The notes under the pieces are model-generated. The model saw nothing but the letters and a program-made list of their open reading frames with translations. It did not search any database and was not told where the DNA came from. Source: Saccharospirillum alexandrii_A (GTDB lineage Bacteria > Pseudomonadota > Gammaproteobacteria > Pseudomonadales > Natronospirillaceae). From it: a stretch of 64,000 nucleotides of DNA. The DNA is taken from positions 479,040 to 543,039 of the forward strand of contig NZ_JBHZRJ010000004.1 of NCBI RefSeq assembly GCF_043641555.1. The letters run 5' to 3'. Both the position numbers and the translations under genes were made by a program. Of this stretch, positions 35,140-43,421 are shown piece by piece; positions within the stretch are counted from its first letter, which is position 1, and each line of letters opens with the position of its first letter.

Positions 35140-36330
35140 TCAACGCTCCACCAGCGACATGCGCTTGTTGTACCAGTTCATAAAGAAGGAGACCAGCAAG
35201 CTGATGCTGAGGTAGACCGTCATGAAGATTGCGACCCCCTCAACGGCCTGACCCGTCTGGTTCATGGTGGTGTTCGAGACAGACACCAGATCAGGGTAAC
35301 CAATGGCAACGGCCAACGAACTGTTCTTGGTCAGGTTCAGATATTGGTTGGTCAGTGGCGGAATGATGACGCGCAGTGCCTGTGGCAGCACGATCAATCG
35401 CATGATCCAGGTAGAGCGTAGCCCCAGAGAGGTAGCTGCTTCTGTCTGTCCATGGGGAACCGACTGGATACCGCTTCGAACCACTTCCGCGATGTAGGTT
35501 GTGGTGTAGAGCGTCAGACCCAGTAGCAAGGCGGTAAACTCAGGGCTCATGCGTGCGCCACCCTGGAAGTTGAACCCTTGAATCGCGGGCATATTTAACT
35601 CGGTAGGAGCGCCAAATACCAACCAAACCAGGAAGGGAACCGCAACAACGATGCCCAGACCCACGCTCAGGTGCGGGAAGATGTGGCCGGTCGCTTCCAG
35701 ACGTTTCAAGCTCCATTTGCGCAAGATGATCGCGCCGATGATGCCGACGATGAATCCAGCACCCACCCAGGTCCAGGCCGGGTGGTCGGCCATCACGGGA
35801 ATATAAAGCCCCCGGTTAGACAGGTAGACCCCTTCGATCGGGCTAAGTGCTGAACGGATGTTGGGCAGACCGCGGTTAATGATGGCGTACCAGAAAATTA
35901 ACTGCAGCAATACTGGAATGTTCCGGAAGGTTTCAATGTAGGTAACGCCGATGAAACGCAGCAGCCAGTTTTTTGAAACCGTGGCAATACCGATCAGAGT
36001 CCCGAGAATGGTCGCGAGAACAATACCGATGCTGGCCACTTTAAGTGTGTTGGTAATGCCAACCAGCAAGGCTCGGCCGTAGTTACTCTCAGGCGAGTAG
36101 GCGATGACACTTTCGCTGATACCAAAGGCGGCTTCACGTTCCAGAAAACCGAAGCCGGTGGCGATGTTTTGGCTCTCGAGGTTGGCCATGGTGTTGCCGA
36201 CCAAGTACCAGCCGAGCAGAAAAACTCCACCAAAAACCAGAATCTGATAGACGACAGAGCGAAATGTCTTGTCATACAAAAGAGTCAGAATCGGGTTAAC
36301 GTCGTTACTTTTTGAGTGTTTGGGGCTCAT
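35140..36330 (-). CDS. aapQ: Amino-acid ABC importer permease, AapQ type
   Basis: 396 residues from ATG 36330 (GGAG 9 bases upstream), better than the TTG at 36345. The long periplasmic insert after the first helix (ESVIAYSPESNYGRALLVGI..) and the permease motif EVVRSGIQSVPHGQTEAATS are both AapQ features. It forms a heterodimeric membrane channel with AapM. A 9-bp stem-loop lies between aapJ and this gene. Confidence 0.93.
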   Translation of the reverse strand: MSPKHSKSNDVNPILTLLYDKTFRSVVYQILVFGGVFLLGWYLVGNTMANLESQNIATGFGFLEREAAFGISESVIAYSPESNYGRALLVGITNTLKVASIGIVLATILGTLIGIATVSKNWLLRFIGVTYIETFRNIPVLLQLIFWYAIINRGLPNIRSALSPIEGVYLSNRGLYIPVMADHPAWTWVGAGFIVGIIGAIILRKWSLKRLEATGHIFPHLSVGLGIVVAVPFLVWLVFGAPTELNMPAIQGFNFQGGARMSPEFTALLLGLTLYTTTYIAEVVRSGIQSVPHGQTEAATSLGLRSTWIMRLIVLPQALRVIIPPLTNQYLNLTKNSSLAVAIGYPDLVSVSNTTMNQTGQAVEGVAIFMTVYLSISLLVSFFMNWYNKRMSLVER

Positions 36331-36385
36331 ACCCGACGTCTCCAAAGGGAATGCAAATCAGAATAATGCAATGAGCTTTTAGAAA

Positions 36386-36408
36386 GCGGCCCTGAAGGAC
36401 AGGGCCGC
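36386..36408 (-). promoter_or_regulatory. Stem-loop between aapJ and aapQ
   Basis: GCGGCCCTG-AAGGA-CAGGGCCGC, a perfect 9-bp stem after the binding-protein gene and before the permease gene. In such operons a stem here commonly protects or attenuates so that binding protein is made in excess; this role is inferred. Confidence 0.6.
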
Positions 36409-36452
36409 GGCGTTAAACAGAGATCAGCAATATTGCATTGCCAGGCTCATGA

Positions 36453-37475
36453 TTAACGAACGGGTTGGGCATACATCAGGCCACCGTCGGTCCACAGAGC
36501 GTTAATACCACGCTCCAGGCCCAGCAGTTCGGTTACGTTGGTCTCGTAAGACTCACCGTAGTTACCAACCTGAGAAATGATGTTGTACGCCCAGTCTTCG
36601 TCGATGCCCAATGCTTCACCCAGACCCGGAGTCGTGCCCAGCAGACGCTGTACGCCAGGGTTTGAGCTGTTGTCACGCATGTCATCAACATTCTCGGAAG
36701 TGATGCCATATTCCTCAGCTTCGATCATGGCGTTCAGTGTCCAGCGGACAATGTCCATGAACTCATCATCGCCATGGCGAACCGCAGGGCCCAGGGGCTC
36801 TTTAGAGATGATTTCTGGCAGGATCATGTAGTCAGCCGGGTTTTCGGCAGAGACGTTACGCGCAGAGGCCAGACCTGAAGCATCTGTGGTGTACACGTCG
36901 CAACGGCCAGCGAAGAAGGCGGCGGTTACTTCAGAGGTGTTCTCGATAACAACCGGCTCGAATTCCATGCCCTGGGCACGGAAATAGTCGGCCAGGTTCA
37001 GTTCGGTTGTGGTACCTGGCTCAACGCAGATTGCCGCGCCGCTCAGTTCCTTGGCACTGGAAACACCCAGATCTTTACGAACCATGAAACCCTGGCCGTC
37101 GTAGTAGTTGACGCCAGCGAAGTTCAGGCCCAGAGCTGTATCACGGGTCAGAGTCCAGGTGGTGTTACGAGACAGAATGTCGACTTCGCCAGACTGCAGG
37201 GCGGTAAAACGCTGGTTGGCGGTCAGAGCAGTAAAACGAACGGCTTCTGAGTCACCCAGCATGGCTGCGGCAACCGCTCGGCACAGGTCGACGTCGAGTC
37301 CGGCCCACTCACCGCCAGTGGCGTTTGAGAAGCCAGCCAGAGAGGTGTTAACACCGCACTGAATGTAGCCTTTGTCCATGACTGCATCAACGGTTTCACC
37401 GGCTTGTACGCCAGCGGCCAGGACAGACAGTGACAGCGCCGCTACGGCGCTAGTGCTGGTCAGTTTCTTAAGCAT
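36453..37475 (-). CDS. aapJ: General L-amino-acid-binding periplasmic protein
   Basis: 340 residues from ATG 37475, supported by GGAGAG 5 bases upstream and a clean signal peptide (TSTSAVAALSLSVLAAGVQA). The mature protein is an AapJ-type binding protein: GETVDAVMDKGYIQCGVN, AGLDVDLCRAVAAAMLGD, SRNTTWTLTRDTALG and the C-terminal ALWTDGGLMY. It captures amino acids in the periplasm for AapQMP. Transcription probably starts at the sigma-54 promoter at 37703-37720, giving a leader of about 220 bases. Confidence 0.94.
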   Translation of the reverse strand: MLKKLTSTSAVAALSLSVLAAGVQAGETVDAVMDKGYIQCGVNTSLAGFSNATGGEWAGLDVDLCRAVAAAMLGDSEAVRFTALTANQRFTALQSGEVDILSRNTTWTLTRDTALGLNFAGVNYYDGQGFMVRKDLGVSSAKELSGAAICVEPGTTTELNLADYFRAQGMEFEPVVIENTSEVTAAFFAGRCDVYTTDASGLASARNVSAENPADYMILPEIISKEPLGPAVRHGDDEFMDIVRWTLNAMIEAEEYGITSENVDDMRDNSSNPGVQRLLGTTPGLGEALGIDEDWAYNIISQVGNYGESYETNVTELLGLERGINALWTDGGLMYAQPVR

Positions 37476-37702
37476 TTTACTCTCCATTATTTCATTGCTT
37501 TTATTATCGGCTTTGGCAGACCTGTCGGTGTACCCAAGCACTGAAGACCACTCAGACCGAAGATCTGTGTGGATTCTCGTCTTCGGCTCGTGACCGAAAA
37601 CAAACATGATGCACACGCCGAAACGTCTGCAGTCTGTAAGGAGGATCGAGCGGCAACCAGAGTCGCCTTACTTTATTTATTATGGTTCGATGCGGTTAAT
37701 GA

Positions 37703-37720
37703 TTTGCAAGGATAAGGCCA
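37703..37720 (-). promoter_or_regulatory. Sigma-54 promoter for aapJQMP
   Basis: On the minus strand TGGCCTTATCCTTGC has GG and GC separated by exactly 10 bases, as in the -24/-12 consensus TGGCAC-N5-TTGC. It points at aapJ, and a sigma-54 activator gene ends 335 bases upstream. Confidence 0.75.
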
Positions 37721-37799
37721 ATTTGTACCGATACACTCTAATCCATTGATATTAAAGGCTTTATTGGTTATTTCACAGCCTTTTCAGGGAGGTTGGGGC

Positions 37800-37989
37800 T
37801 ATAACCAGAGGAATAGCCGCCCGCCCCGGGGCGATCCCTATTCTGCACTGCGCCAAGGCAGTGCGTGGGTTCGCTGTGAGAAAGTGCACTGAGGCAGTGC
37901 TTTACATAGGTTTATCGGGTGTCAGAGGATTGTCAGGAGGGTGTATGGGGCTGGATATAACCATTGGAATAACTATAACCAAAGGAATA
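37800..37989 (-). promoter_or_regulatory. Three upstream repeats, probable activator sites
   Basis: The 16-mer TATAACCANNGGAATA occurs at 37800-37815, 37956-37971 and 37974-37989, with NN being GA, TT and AA. They lie 80-270 bases upstream of the sigma-54 promoter, where enhancer sites are expected. Between them is a GCACTG/GCAGTGC stem (about 37845-37863). The rest of the 579-base gap (37476-38054) shows nothing else. Confidence 0.65.
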
Positions 37990-38054
37990 GCCGGGCGCCG
38001 TTTTGAGTGTTGGCTCACAAATGCTTCGCTGCCGAGCGCGTTTTACCGGCCGTT

Positions 38055-39488
38055 TCACGATTCGAGTTCGCGCTGCCGCTTTAGCCGTTTGCTTAAAGCC
38101 GGCTGTGAAATGCCCAGAATCCGGGCTGCGATAGACTGATTGTGGTCTGCCCGGTGCATGGCCTCGGCGATCAGCAGATCGTCGATTTCAGCCAGGGTAG
38201 GCAATCGATTGTCGGGCGGGAAGTGAACCAGGGTGTTGTCGTGACTGCTGGTGTCGCCGCCCTGGGTTTGACTGAACAGGTGCAGATCCTGACGAGTCAT
38301 GGCACCACCATGATGCCGGCTCACCGAGTCGAACGCGATGGCACGCAACTCGCGCACGTTGCCCGGGAATTCATAGGCCTGCAGTGCGGCCCAGAGGTCG
38401 GGACTGAACTCGGGTAGGGGTTTGCCCATGTCGTCGGCGGCCTGCTCGGCGAAAAAGGTAAACAGCAGGCGAATGTCTTCGCGGCGCGCGCGCAGAGGCG
38501 GGATTAACACCTGGTGGGTGCAGAGCCGGTAATAGAGGTCGCGCCTGAAGGCTCCGTCGCGCTGGCGCTCTGCCAGGTCCTGATGGGTGGCAACGAAAAT
38601 GCGAGCTTGCAGGCGCTTCGGCCGGTCTGCGCCCATGGGGTAGAACTCGCCTTCCTGCAGCAACCGCAGCAATTTCACCTGGCTGCTGGGGCTCAGATCG
38701 CCAATTTCATCGAGAAACAGGGTACCGCCGGAAGCTTCCTCGACCAGGCCGCGCCGCTCCTGGTCGGCACCGGTGAAGGCGCCCTTGCGGTGGCCGAACA
38801 GGGTGTCGTTAAAGATGTGATCGTCGAGCCCGGCCACATTCACCGTTACCAGCTTGCCCTGGCGACCGCTCAGGGTGTGAACCGCCCGGGCGATCAGTTC
38901 TTTTCCGGTGCCGCTTTCGCCGCAGATCATCACAGGTTGTGAACTTTTCGCGACCGATTCCAGATATTGGAACACCGAGGCCATGCTTCGGCTTTGCGTT
39001 AGGATGTTGGCAAAGGCCTCGGGGGAGTCGAGTCGTCGGCTGAGTACCCGATGGCGCAGCTCCTGGTTTTCCCGTTTGATTTCCTGCAGTTGAATGGCGC
39101 GTTTGATGCCTTCGAGCAGCCGCGCGGACTCGGTGGTCTTCACGTAAAAATCAAAGGCACCCAGACGCAGGCACTCCACCGCCGTCTCGACCTGATTCAA
39201 ACCACTGATGACCACCACGGCAACATCGGGGAAGGCCTCGGCCATCTCGATCAGCAAGTCTTTGCCGGATTTATGGGGCATGTTCAGATCAAGCAGGACC
39301 ACGCCTATGGCGTGGTGTTCCAGGTAGCTCATGGCCTCGCGACTGTCCTGGCAATAGTGCAGGTTGGTGATACCGCCCTTGCGTTCGAGCATCAGGCCCA
39401 GGCTGCGATGGTAGGAGGGTTCATCGTCGATCAGTAAAACACCGAACTCAGGGTAGAGACTGCGTTTCTTGTTTTTATTGTCTGTCAT
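38055..39488 (-). CDS. Sigma-54-dependent response regulator (DctD/NtrC type)
   Basis: 477 residues from an ATG that overlaps the kinase stop as ATGA; an in-frame ATG at 39509 is an alternative. Domains in order: receiver (about 10-125) with phospho-acceptor in VVLLDLNMPHKSG, AAA+ domain (about 150-385) with Walker A GESGTGKE and the sigma-54 contact loop GAFTGA, and a C-terminal Fis-like helix-turn-helix (NQSIAARILGISQPALSKRL). Such activators bind enhancer sites and open sigma-54 promoters by ATP hydrolysis. The likely target is the aap operon next door. Confidence 0.94.
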   Translation of the reverse strand: MTDNKNKKRSLYPEFGVLLIDDEPSYHRSLGLMLERKGGITNLHYCQDSREAMSYLEHHAIGVVLLDLNMPHKSGKDLLIEMAEAFPDVAVVVISGLNQVETAVECLRLGAFDFYVKTTESARLLEGIKRAIQLQEIKRENQELRHRVLSRRLDSPEAFANILTQSRSMASVFQYLESVAKSSQPVMICGESGTGKELIARAVHTLSGRQGKLVTVNVAGLDDHIFNDTLFGHRKGAFTGADQERRGLVEEASGGTLFLDEIGDLSPSSQVKLLRLLQEGEFYPMGADRPKRLQARIFVATHQDLAERQRDGAFRRDLYYRLCTHQVLIPPLRARREDIRLLFTFFAEQAADDMGKPLPEFSPDLWAALQAYEFPGNVRELRAIAFDSVSRHHGGAMTRQDLHLFSQTQGGDTSSHDNTLVHFPPDNRLPTLAEIDDLLIAEAMHRADHNQSIAARILGISQPALSKRLKRQRELES

Positions 39489-41182
39489 TGAGGTTCGACC
39501 ATCTTCCACGGAAAGGTGACGTCTACCCGGGTGCCTTCACCGGGGCGTGAATGAAACTTCATGGTGCCATCGTAAGCCTTAATGATACCGGCCGAGACCG
39601 ACAAGCCAAGCCCGGTCCCGCCCTGTTCGCGTTTGGTGGTGAAAAACGGGTCGGTCAGGTTGGGCATCGCATCCGGTTCAATGCCACAGCCTTCATCGTG
39701 CACGGAAAGCACAATGCGCTGGCGGATGTGGTCGATGCGGGTCTCGACCTTTACACCGTGCTGGTCGTCCGGCAGTGACTGGCAGGCGTTAATGATCAGG
39801 TTGATCACCACCTGCTCGATGCGCTGCGGGTGGCCCAGCATTGAGGGCAGGTAGGGGTCGAGAATCAGGCTGAACCGGTTGGTGTAGCCACGAATGGTGA
39901 CATCGAGCAGACGCACGGCGGTGGAGACCACATCGTTCAGGTTCATCGGTTCGATGGCATCGGTCGCTTCCTGGCGGGCGAAATCGCGCAGGTCGTTGAC
40001 GATGCGTTTGATGCGCTGGGCGCCTTCGTTCATCTCGTTGATGATGTAGGGGATTTCATGGCGTATGCGACGGTAATCGAGCCCGGCAATATCGAAGCCG
40101 TCGTGCTGTTCATAGAGCCCGTCCAGATGCGGCAGGGCATCTTCCCAGGCGTCTTTCAGCATGGGCAGATTGAGCAGGATCAGCCCGCTCGGGTTGTTGA
40201 TTTCATGGGCAACCCCCGATACCAGGGTGCCGAGTGAACTCATCTTGTCGGCCTGAATCAACTGCTGCTGCTGTTTCTTGACCTCCTGAGTGCGCCGTTC
40301 CACCTGACGCTGCAGCGTGCGAATCCAGAGGGTCACCAGAACCAGACCCAGCAACAGGACCGCACTGCTGATGGCGGCGATAATGCCCAGCAAACGCCAG
40401 TTGGTAGTGCCCTGGCGTTCCAGCGAGCCCAGCCACTTGTCGTAGATGTCTTGCTGGCGGCCGGTGTTGCGCAGAATGGCGAGCCCTTCTGAGAACAGCG
40501 TCAGAATTTCTTCGTTGCCTTTGCTCACCGCATAACCATAGGGCTGAGGGCGCAGTGGTCGCCAAACAACGCCGATGTTGGACAGTTTGTTCTCGCGGCT
40601 GTAATACAGGCTGGGTAGGGTGGCGCCCAGCGCGTAATCGTAATTACCGGCTGCCAGTTGGCGTAGTGCATCGGAATGAGCCCGCACGGTGACGATGATG
40701 ACACCAAAATCATTTTCACGCAGAAAATCGTGAACGATGCCCTCATGCTGAACCACGACCGACTTGCCTTTCAGGTCGTCATAGCTGGCGGGTTCCGGGT
40801 CGCCCTTGCGCGCAAAAAAGGAATAGTTAACCATCACCGACGGTGCACTGAACGAGAACTCCTTTTCGCGCTCTTCAGAGGCCACCATGCCCTGAAGCAC
40901 ATCCATTTCGCCATTTTCCAGCTTTTCCCGCATGATCGACCAGCTGTCCAGGGTGATTTCCACATCAATCCCCATCACTTCAGCGATCGCCCGGGTCATA
41001 TCGACGTTGTAGCCGGCGATGTTGCCATCCTGGTCTATGAATTCGTAGGGTGGGTAACTGTCGTCACCGCCAACGCGAATAACCTGATTGGCCGGCTCTG
41101 CGTAGGCCATAGGTAAACAGCCCAGCACGAATAGAGCCAGGAAGGTGAGGTAACTCAAGCAGGCAGTTTTCGGATGTGGCAT
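39485..41182 (-). CDS. Sensor histidine kinase with periplasmic amino-acid-binding domain
   Basis: 565 residues. Signal/first helix (LTFLALFVLGCLPMAYA), then a family-3 solute-binding domain (about 35-260: DDSYPPYEFIDQDGNIAGYNVDMTRAIAEVMG), a membrane helix (about 270-292), a coiled linker, HisKA with the phospho-acceptor in GVAHEINNPSG, and HATPase with NLIINACQSL, DEGCGI and GGTGLGLSVS. It probably senses an amino acid directly in the periplasm and phosphorylates the overlapping sigma-54 regulator. It is the third gene of a leftward operon with rimK and an AstE-like gene. Confidence 0.93.
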   Translation of the reverse strand: MPHPKTACLSYLTFLALFVLGCLPMAYAEPANQVIRVGGDDSYPPYEFIDQDGNIAGYNVDMTRAIAEVMGIDVEITLDSWSIMREKLENGEMDVLQGMVASEEREKEFSFSAPSVMVNYSFFARKGDPEPASYDDLKGKSVVVQHEGIVHDFLRENDFGVIIVTVRAHSDALRQLAAGNYDYALGATLPSLYYSRENKLSNIGVVWRPLRPQPYGYAVSKGNEEILTLFSEGLAILRNTGRQQDIYDKWLGSLERQGTTNWRLLGIIAAISSAVLLLGLVLVTLWIRTLQRQVERRTQEVKKQQQQLIQADKMSSLGTLVSGVAHEINNPSGLILLNLPMLKDAWEDALPHLDGLYEQHDGFDIAGLDYRRIRHEIPYIINEMNEGAQRIKRIVNDLRDFARQEATDAIEPMNLNDVVSTAVRLLDVTIRGYTNRFSLILDPYLPSMLGHPQRIEQVVINLIINACQSLPDDQHGVKVETRIDHIRQRIVLSVHDEGCGIEPDAMPNLTDPFFTTKREQGGTGLGLSVSAGIIKAYDGTMKFHSRPGEGTRVDVTFPWKMVEPQ

Positions 41183-41197
41183 GCAGCGTCCGGTGTG

Positions 41198-42205
41198 TTA
41201 GGTCCCGAATTCCGGGCCCAGTTCCTCGTGAAAGCGCTCTACCTGTTGGGCTACATCTTCGTGCATACCGCGGTAGCGGGCAATGTGGAACAGGGCGTCG
41301 CCCTCGTAGACCAGCGCCAGCTGGGTCAGGCCGACCAGTACGCCGGCGCGGGAAGCCCGAACTTCTGAAGCTTCCATGGTACTGGGGTTCATGATGCGCG
41401 CCAGGACCTGCTCTTTCTGAATATAGGTGCCGGGTTTGACCAGGCATTGAAACACGCCCGAATCGCTGGCGCGCTCCCAGTAGGAGTTGTCGGCAATCGC
41501 CTGTTCCTTGCGGATTTTGGGTGTACCGTTGAGCATTCCAAGATGCATCATGACGTTAATGATGCCCTGGGTACCGGCCTTGATGCTGATTTCATCGAGA
41601 CGCAATGCTTCGCCGGCTTCGTACACAATGACCGGAATGTTGTTCTGCCCAGCCGACTCCCGCAGCGACCCTTCGCGCAATTCACTGTTCAGTACCAGTG
41701 GCACGCCGAATGCTCGCGCCATACCTTCCACGACCTCATTATCGAGCTCTGCCCGTATTTGTGGCACGTTGAACCGGTGTATTGCCCCGGTGTGCAGATC
41801 AATGCCGTAGTCGGAATGCAGCACCACCTCCTGCATGAGCACTTCCGCAACGCGCGCCGCCAGAGACCCCTTGGCCGAGCCCGGAAACACCCGGTTCAGA
41901 TCTCGCCGGTCGGGGAGGTAGCGCGAGCCCATCCCGAAACCGTGCACGTTAACCACCGGAACGACGATCACTGTACCCTGCAAGCCGCCGAGTTTGCGGC
42001 TGCGCATAAAGCGGCGAATGATCTCCAGACCGTTGAGCTCATCACCGTGCATGGCCGCGGTGATGAAGATGGTCGGGCCCGGTTTGCGGCTGCGACGCAC
42101 AAAGCAATGCATGATGGCGTCGGAGTTGCCGGGTGCACCGGGCAGCGACAGGGGGACATTATGCCACTTGCCGGAGGTTAGCCTCGTGGGGTTAATCTGA
42201 GTCAC
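41198..42205 (-). CDS. Succinylglutamate desuccinylase/aspartoacylase-family (AstE-like) hydrolase
   Basis: 335 residues. The zinc-binding set of this M14-like fold is present: AAMHGDELNG (H and E, near 52-57) and DLHTGAIHRFNVPQIRAEL (H near 146). Members hydrolyse N-acyl amino acids or C-terminal/isopeptide-type amide bonds. It starts 2 bases after the rimK stop and ends 15 bases before the kinase gene, so it belongs to that operon. Pairing with RimK suggests removal of added glutamate, which is inference; true AstE is unlikely because no ast genes are present. Confidence 0.85.
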   Translation of the reverse strand: MTQINPTRLTSGKWHNVPLSLPGAPGNSDAIMHCFVRRSRKPGPTIFITAAMHGDELNGLEIIRRFMRSRKLGGLQGTVIVVPVVNVHGFGMGSRYLPDRRDLNRVFPGSAKGSLAARVAEVLMQEVVLHSDYGIDLHTGAIHRFNVPQIRAELDNEVVEGMARAFGVPLVLNSELREGSLRESAGQNNIPVIVYEAGEALRLDEISIKAGTQGIINVMMHLGMLNGTPKIRKEQAIADNSYWERASDSGVFQCLVKPGTYIQKEQVLARIMNPSTMEASEVRASRAGVLVGLTQLALVYEGDALFHIARYRGMHEDVAQQVERFHEELGPEFGT

Positions 42206-42207
42206 AG

Positions 42208-43107
42208 TCAGCCTTCCACTCGCTTGGGTTTTTCACTCATTTCTTTTGCCAGATGATCAATGACCATTCCGGCGACGTCTTTGCCGGTCGCCATCTCGAT
42301 GCCTTCCAGGCCGGGTGAGGAATTGACCTCCATCACCACCGGGCCGTGATTGGACCGCAGAATATCCACCCCGGCCACCTGCAGCCCCATAATCTTGGCG
42401 GCGCGAACCGCCGTCTTGCGTTCTTCCGGGGTGATTTTTACCACCGCGGCCGACCCACCCCGGTGCAGATTGGAGCGAAATTCACCCGGCGCAGCCTGAC
42501 GTTTGATGGCCGCGACGACTTTATCGCCAATGACAAAGCAGCGAATGTCGGCACCACCGGCTTCCTTGATGTATTCCTGCACCAGAATGTTGGTGTCGAG
42601 GCCCAGAAATGCCTCGATGACCGATTCCGCTGCCTGGCGGGTCTCACACAACACTACGCCGATGCCCTGGGTACCTTCCAGCAGTTTGACGACCAGAGGC
42701 GCACCGCCGACCATTTGAATCAGATCGGGCACTTCATCGGGGCTGTGGGCGAAGCCGGTAATAGGCAAGCCAATGCCCTTGCGCGCCAGCATTTGCATGG
42801 AGCGCAGTTTGTCGCGCGAGCGGGAGATTGACAGTGACGAATTCAGCGTATGGGTGCCCATCATCTCGAACTGGCGGACCACGGCGGTGCCATAGAAGGT
42901 AATGGAGGAGCCGATGCGCGGTATAATGGCATCCATGTCTTCCAGTGGCTCGCCCATATAATGAATGGACGGGCGATGCGCTACGATGCTCATGTAGCAG
43001 CGCAGGGTATCGACAATGCGAATCTCATGACCCCGTTTCTCGGCCGCCTCGACCAAACGCTGAGATGAGTAATTCGAAGGCTCGCGTGAAAGCACCGCCA
43101 GTTTCAT
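42208..43107 (-). CDS. rimK: Ribosomal protein S6-glutamate ligase (RimK)
   Basis: 299 residues, the RimK length. ATP-grasp motifs are PLVVKLLEGTQGIGVVLCET (near 135-155), the catalytic region EAGGADIRCFVIGDKVVAA and the metal-binding end VMEVNSSPGLEGIE. It adds glutamates to the C-terminus of ribosomal protein S6 (in E. coli it can also make poly-alpha-glutamate). First gene of a four-gene leftward operon rimK - AstE-like - kinase - regulator. A second, more distant RimK-like ligase lies at 17396-18841. Confidence 0.93.
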   Translation of the reverse strand: MKLAVLSREPSNYSSQRLVEAAEKRGHEIRIVDTLRCYMSIVAHRPSIHYMGEPLEDMDAIIPRIGSSITFYGTAVVRQFEMMGTHTLNSSLSISRSRDKLRSMQMLARKGIGLPITGFAHSPDEVPDLIQMVGGAPLVVKLLEGTQGIGVVLCETRQAAESVIEAFLGLDTNILVQEYIKEAGGADIRCFVIGDKVVAAIKRQAAPGEFRSNLHRGGSAAVVKITPEERKTAVRAAKIMGLQVAGVDILRSNHGPVVMEVNSSPGLEGIEMATGKDVAGMVIDHLAKEMSEKPKRVEG

Positions 43108-43421
43108 GGATAACTCCCAAAGTTGTACCGGTAATGTCTGGTGTTGCGCAGGGGATATGGCAAATCAGAGTGTAGCAGGAATGGCGCTGTGTCCGGTTCC
43201 CGACAAGGTGTGCATCATCCCCTTAAATGCCGGTGTTGCCAAGTGAGGTCGTCTTAAACCGGTTTTAAAATCAGTTTAGCGCTTTTACAGGATTCGTGCG
43301 TGCGTTAGCGGGGCCGGAAGTCCGCTTTTTTGCTAGAGTTAGAGACAATTACCCAGAGACTGAGCTGTTGCACTGGCTGAGTTCTTCAGCCGGTTCATCC
43401 ACATAAAGGGAAGCATTACCC
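43108..43421. promoter_or_regulatory. Divergent gap rimK / mgtE
   Basis: 314 bases holding the start regions of both genes. A palindrome AAACCGGTTT lies near 43256-43265 and a small GGCTGA/TCAGCC stem lies near 43374-43393 in the mgtE leader. I see no recognisable magnesium riboswitch and no clear promoter pair. Confidence 0.35.

Noticed and set aside
41198..42205. Arginine catabolism gene astE
   Set aside because: No other ast genes are present, and the gene is embedded in a rimK/two-component operon, so only the family name is justified.
43108..43421. Magnesium riboswitch before mgtE
   Set aside because: No multi-helix leader resembling the M-box could be traced by eye, and this class is mainly found in Gram-positive bacteria.
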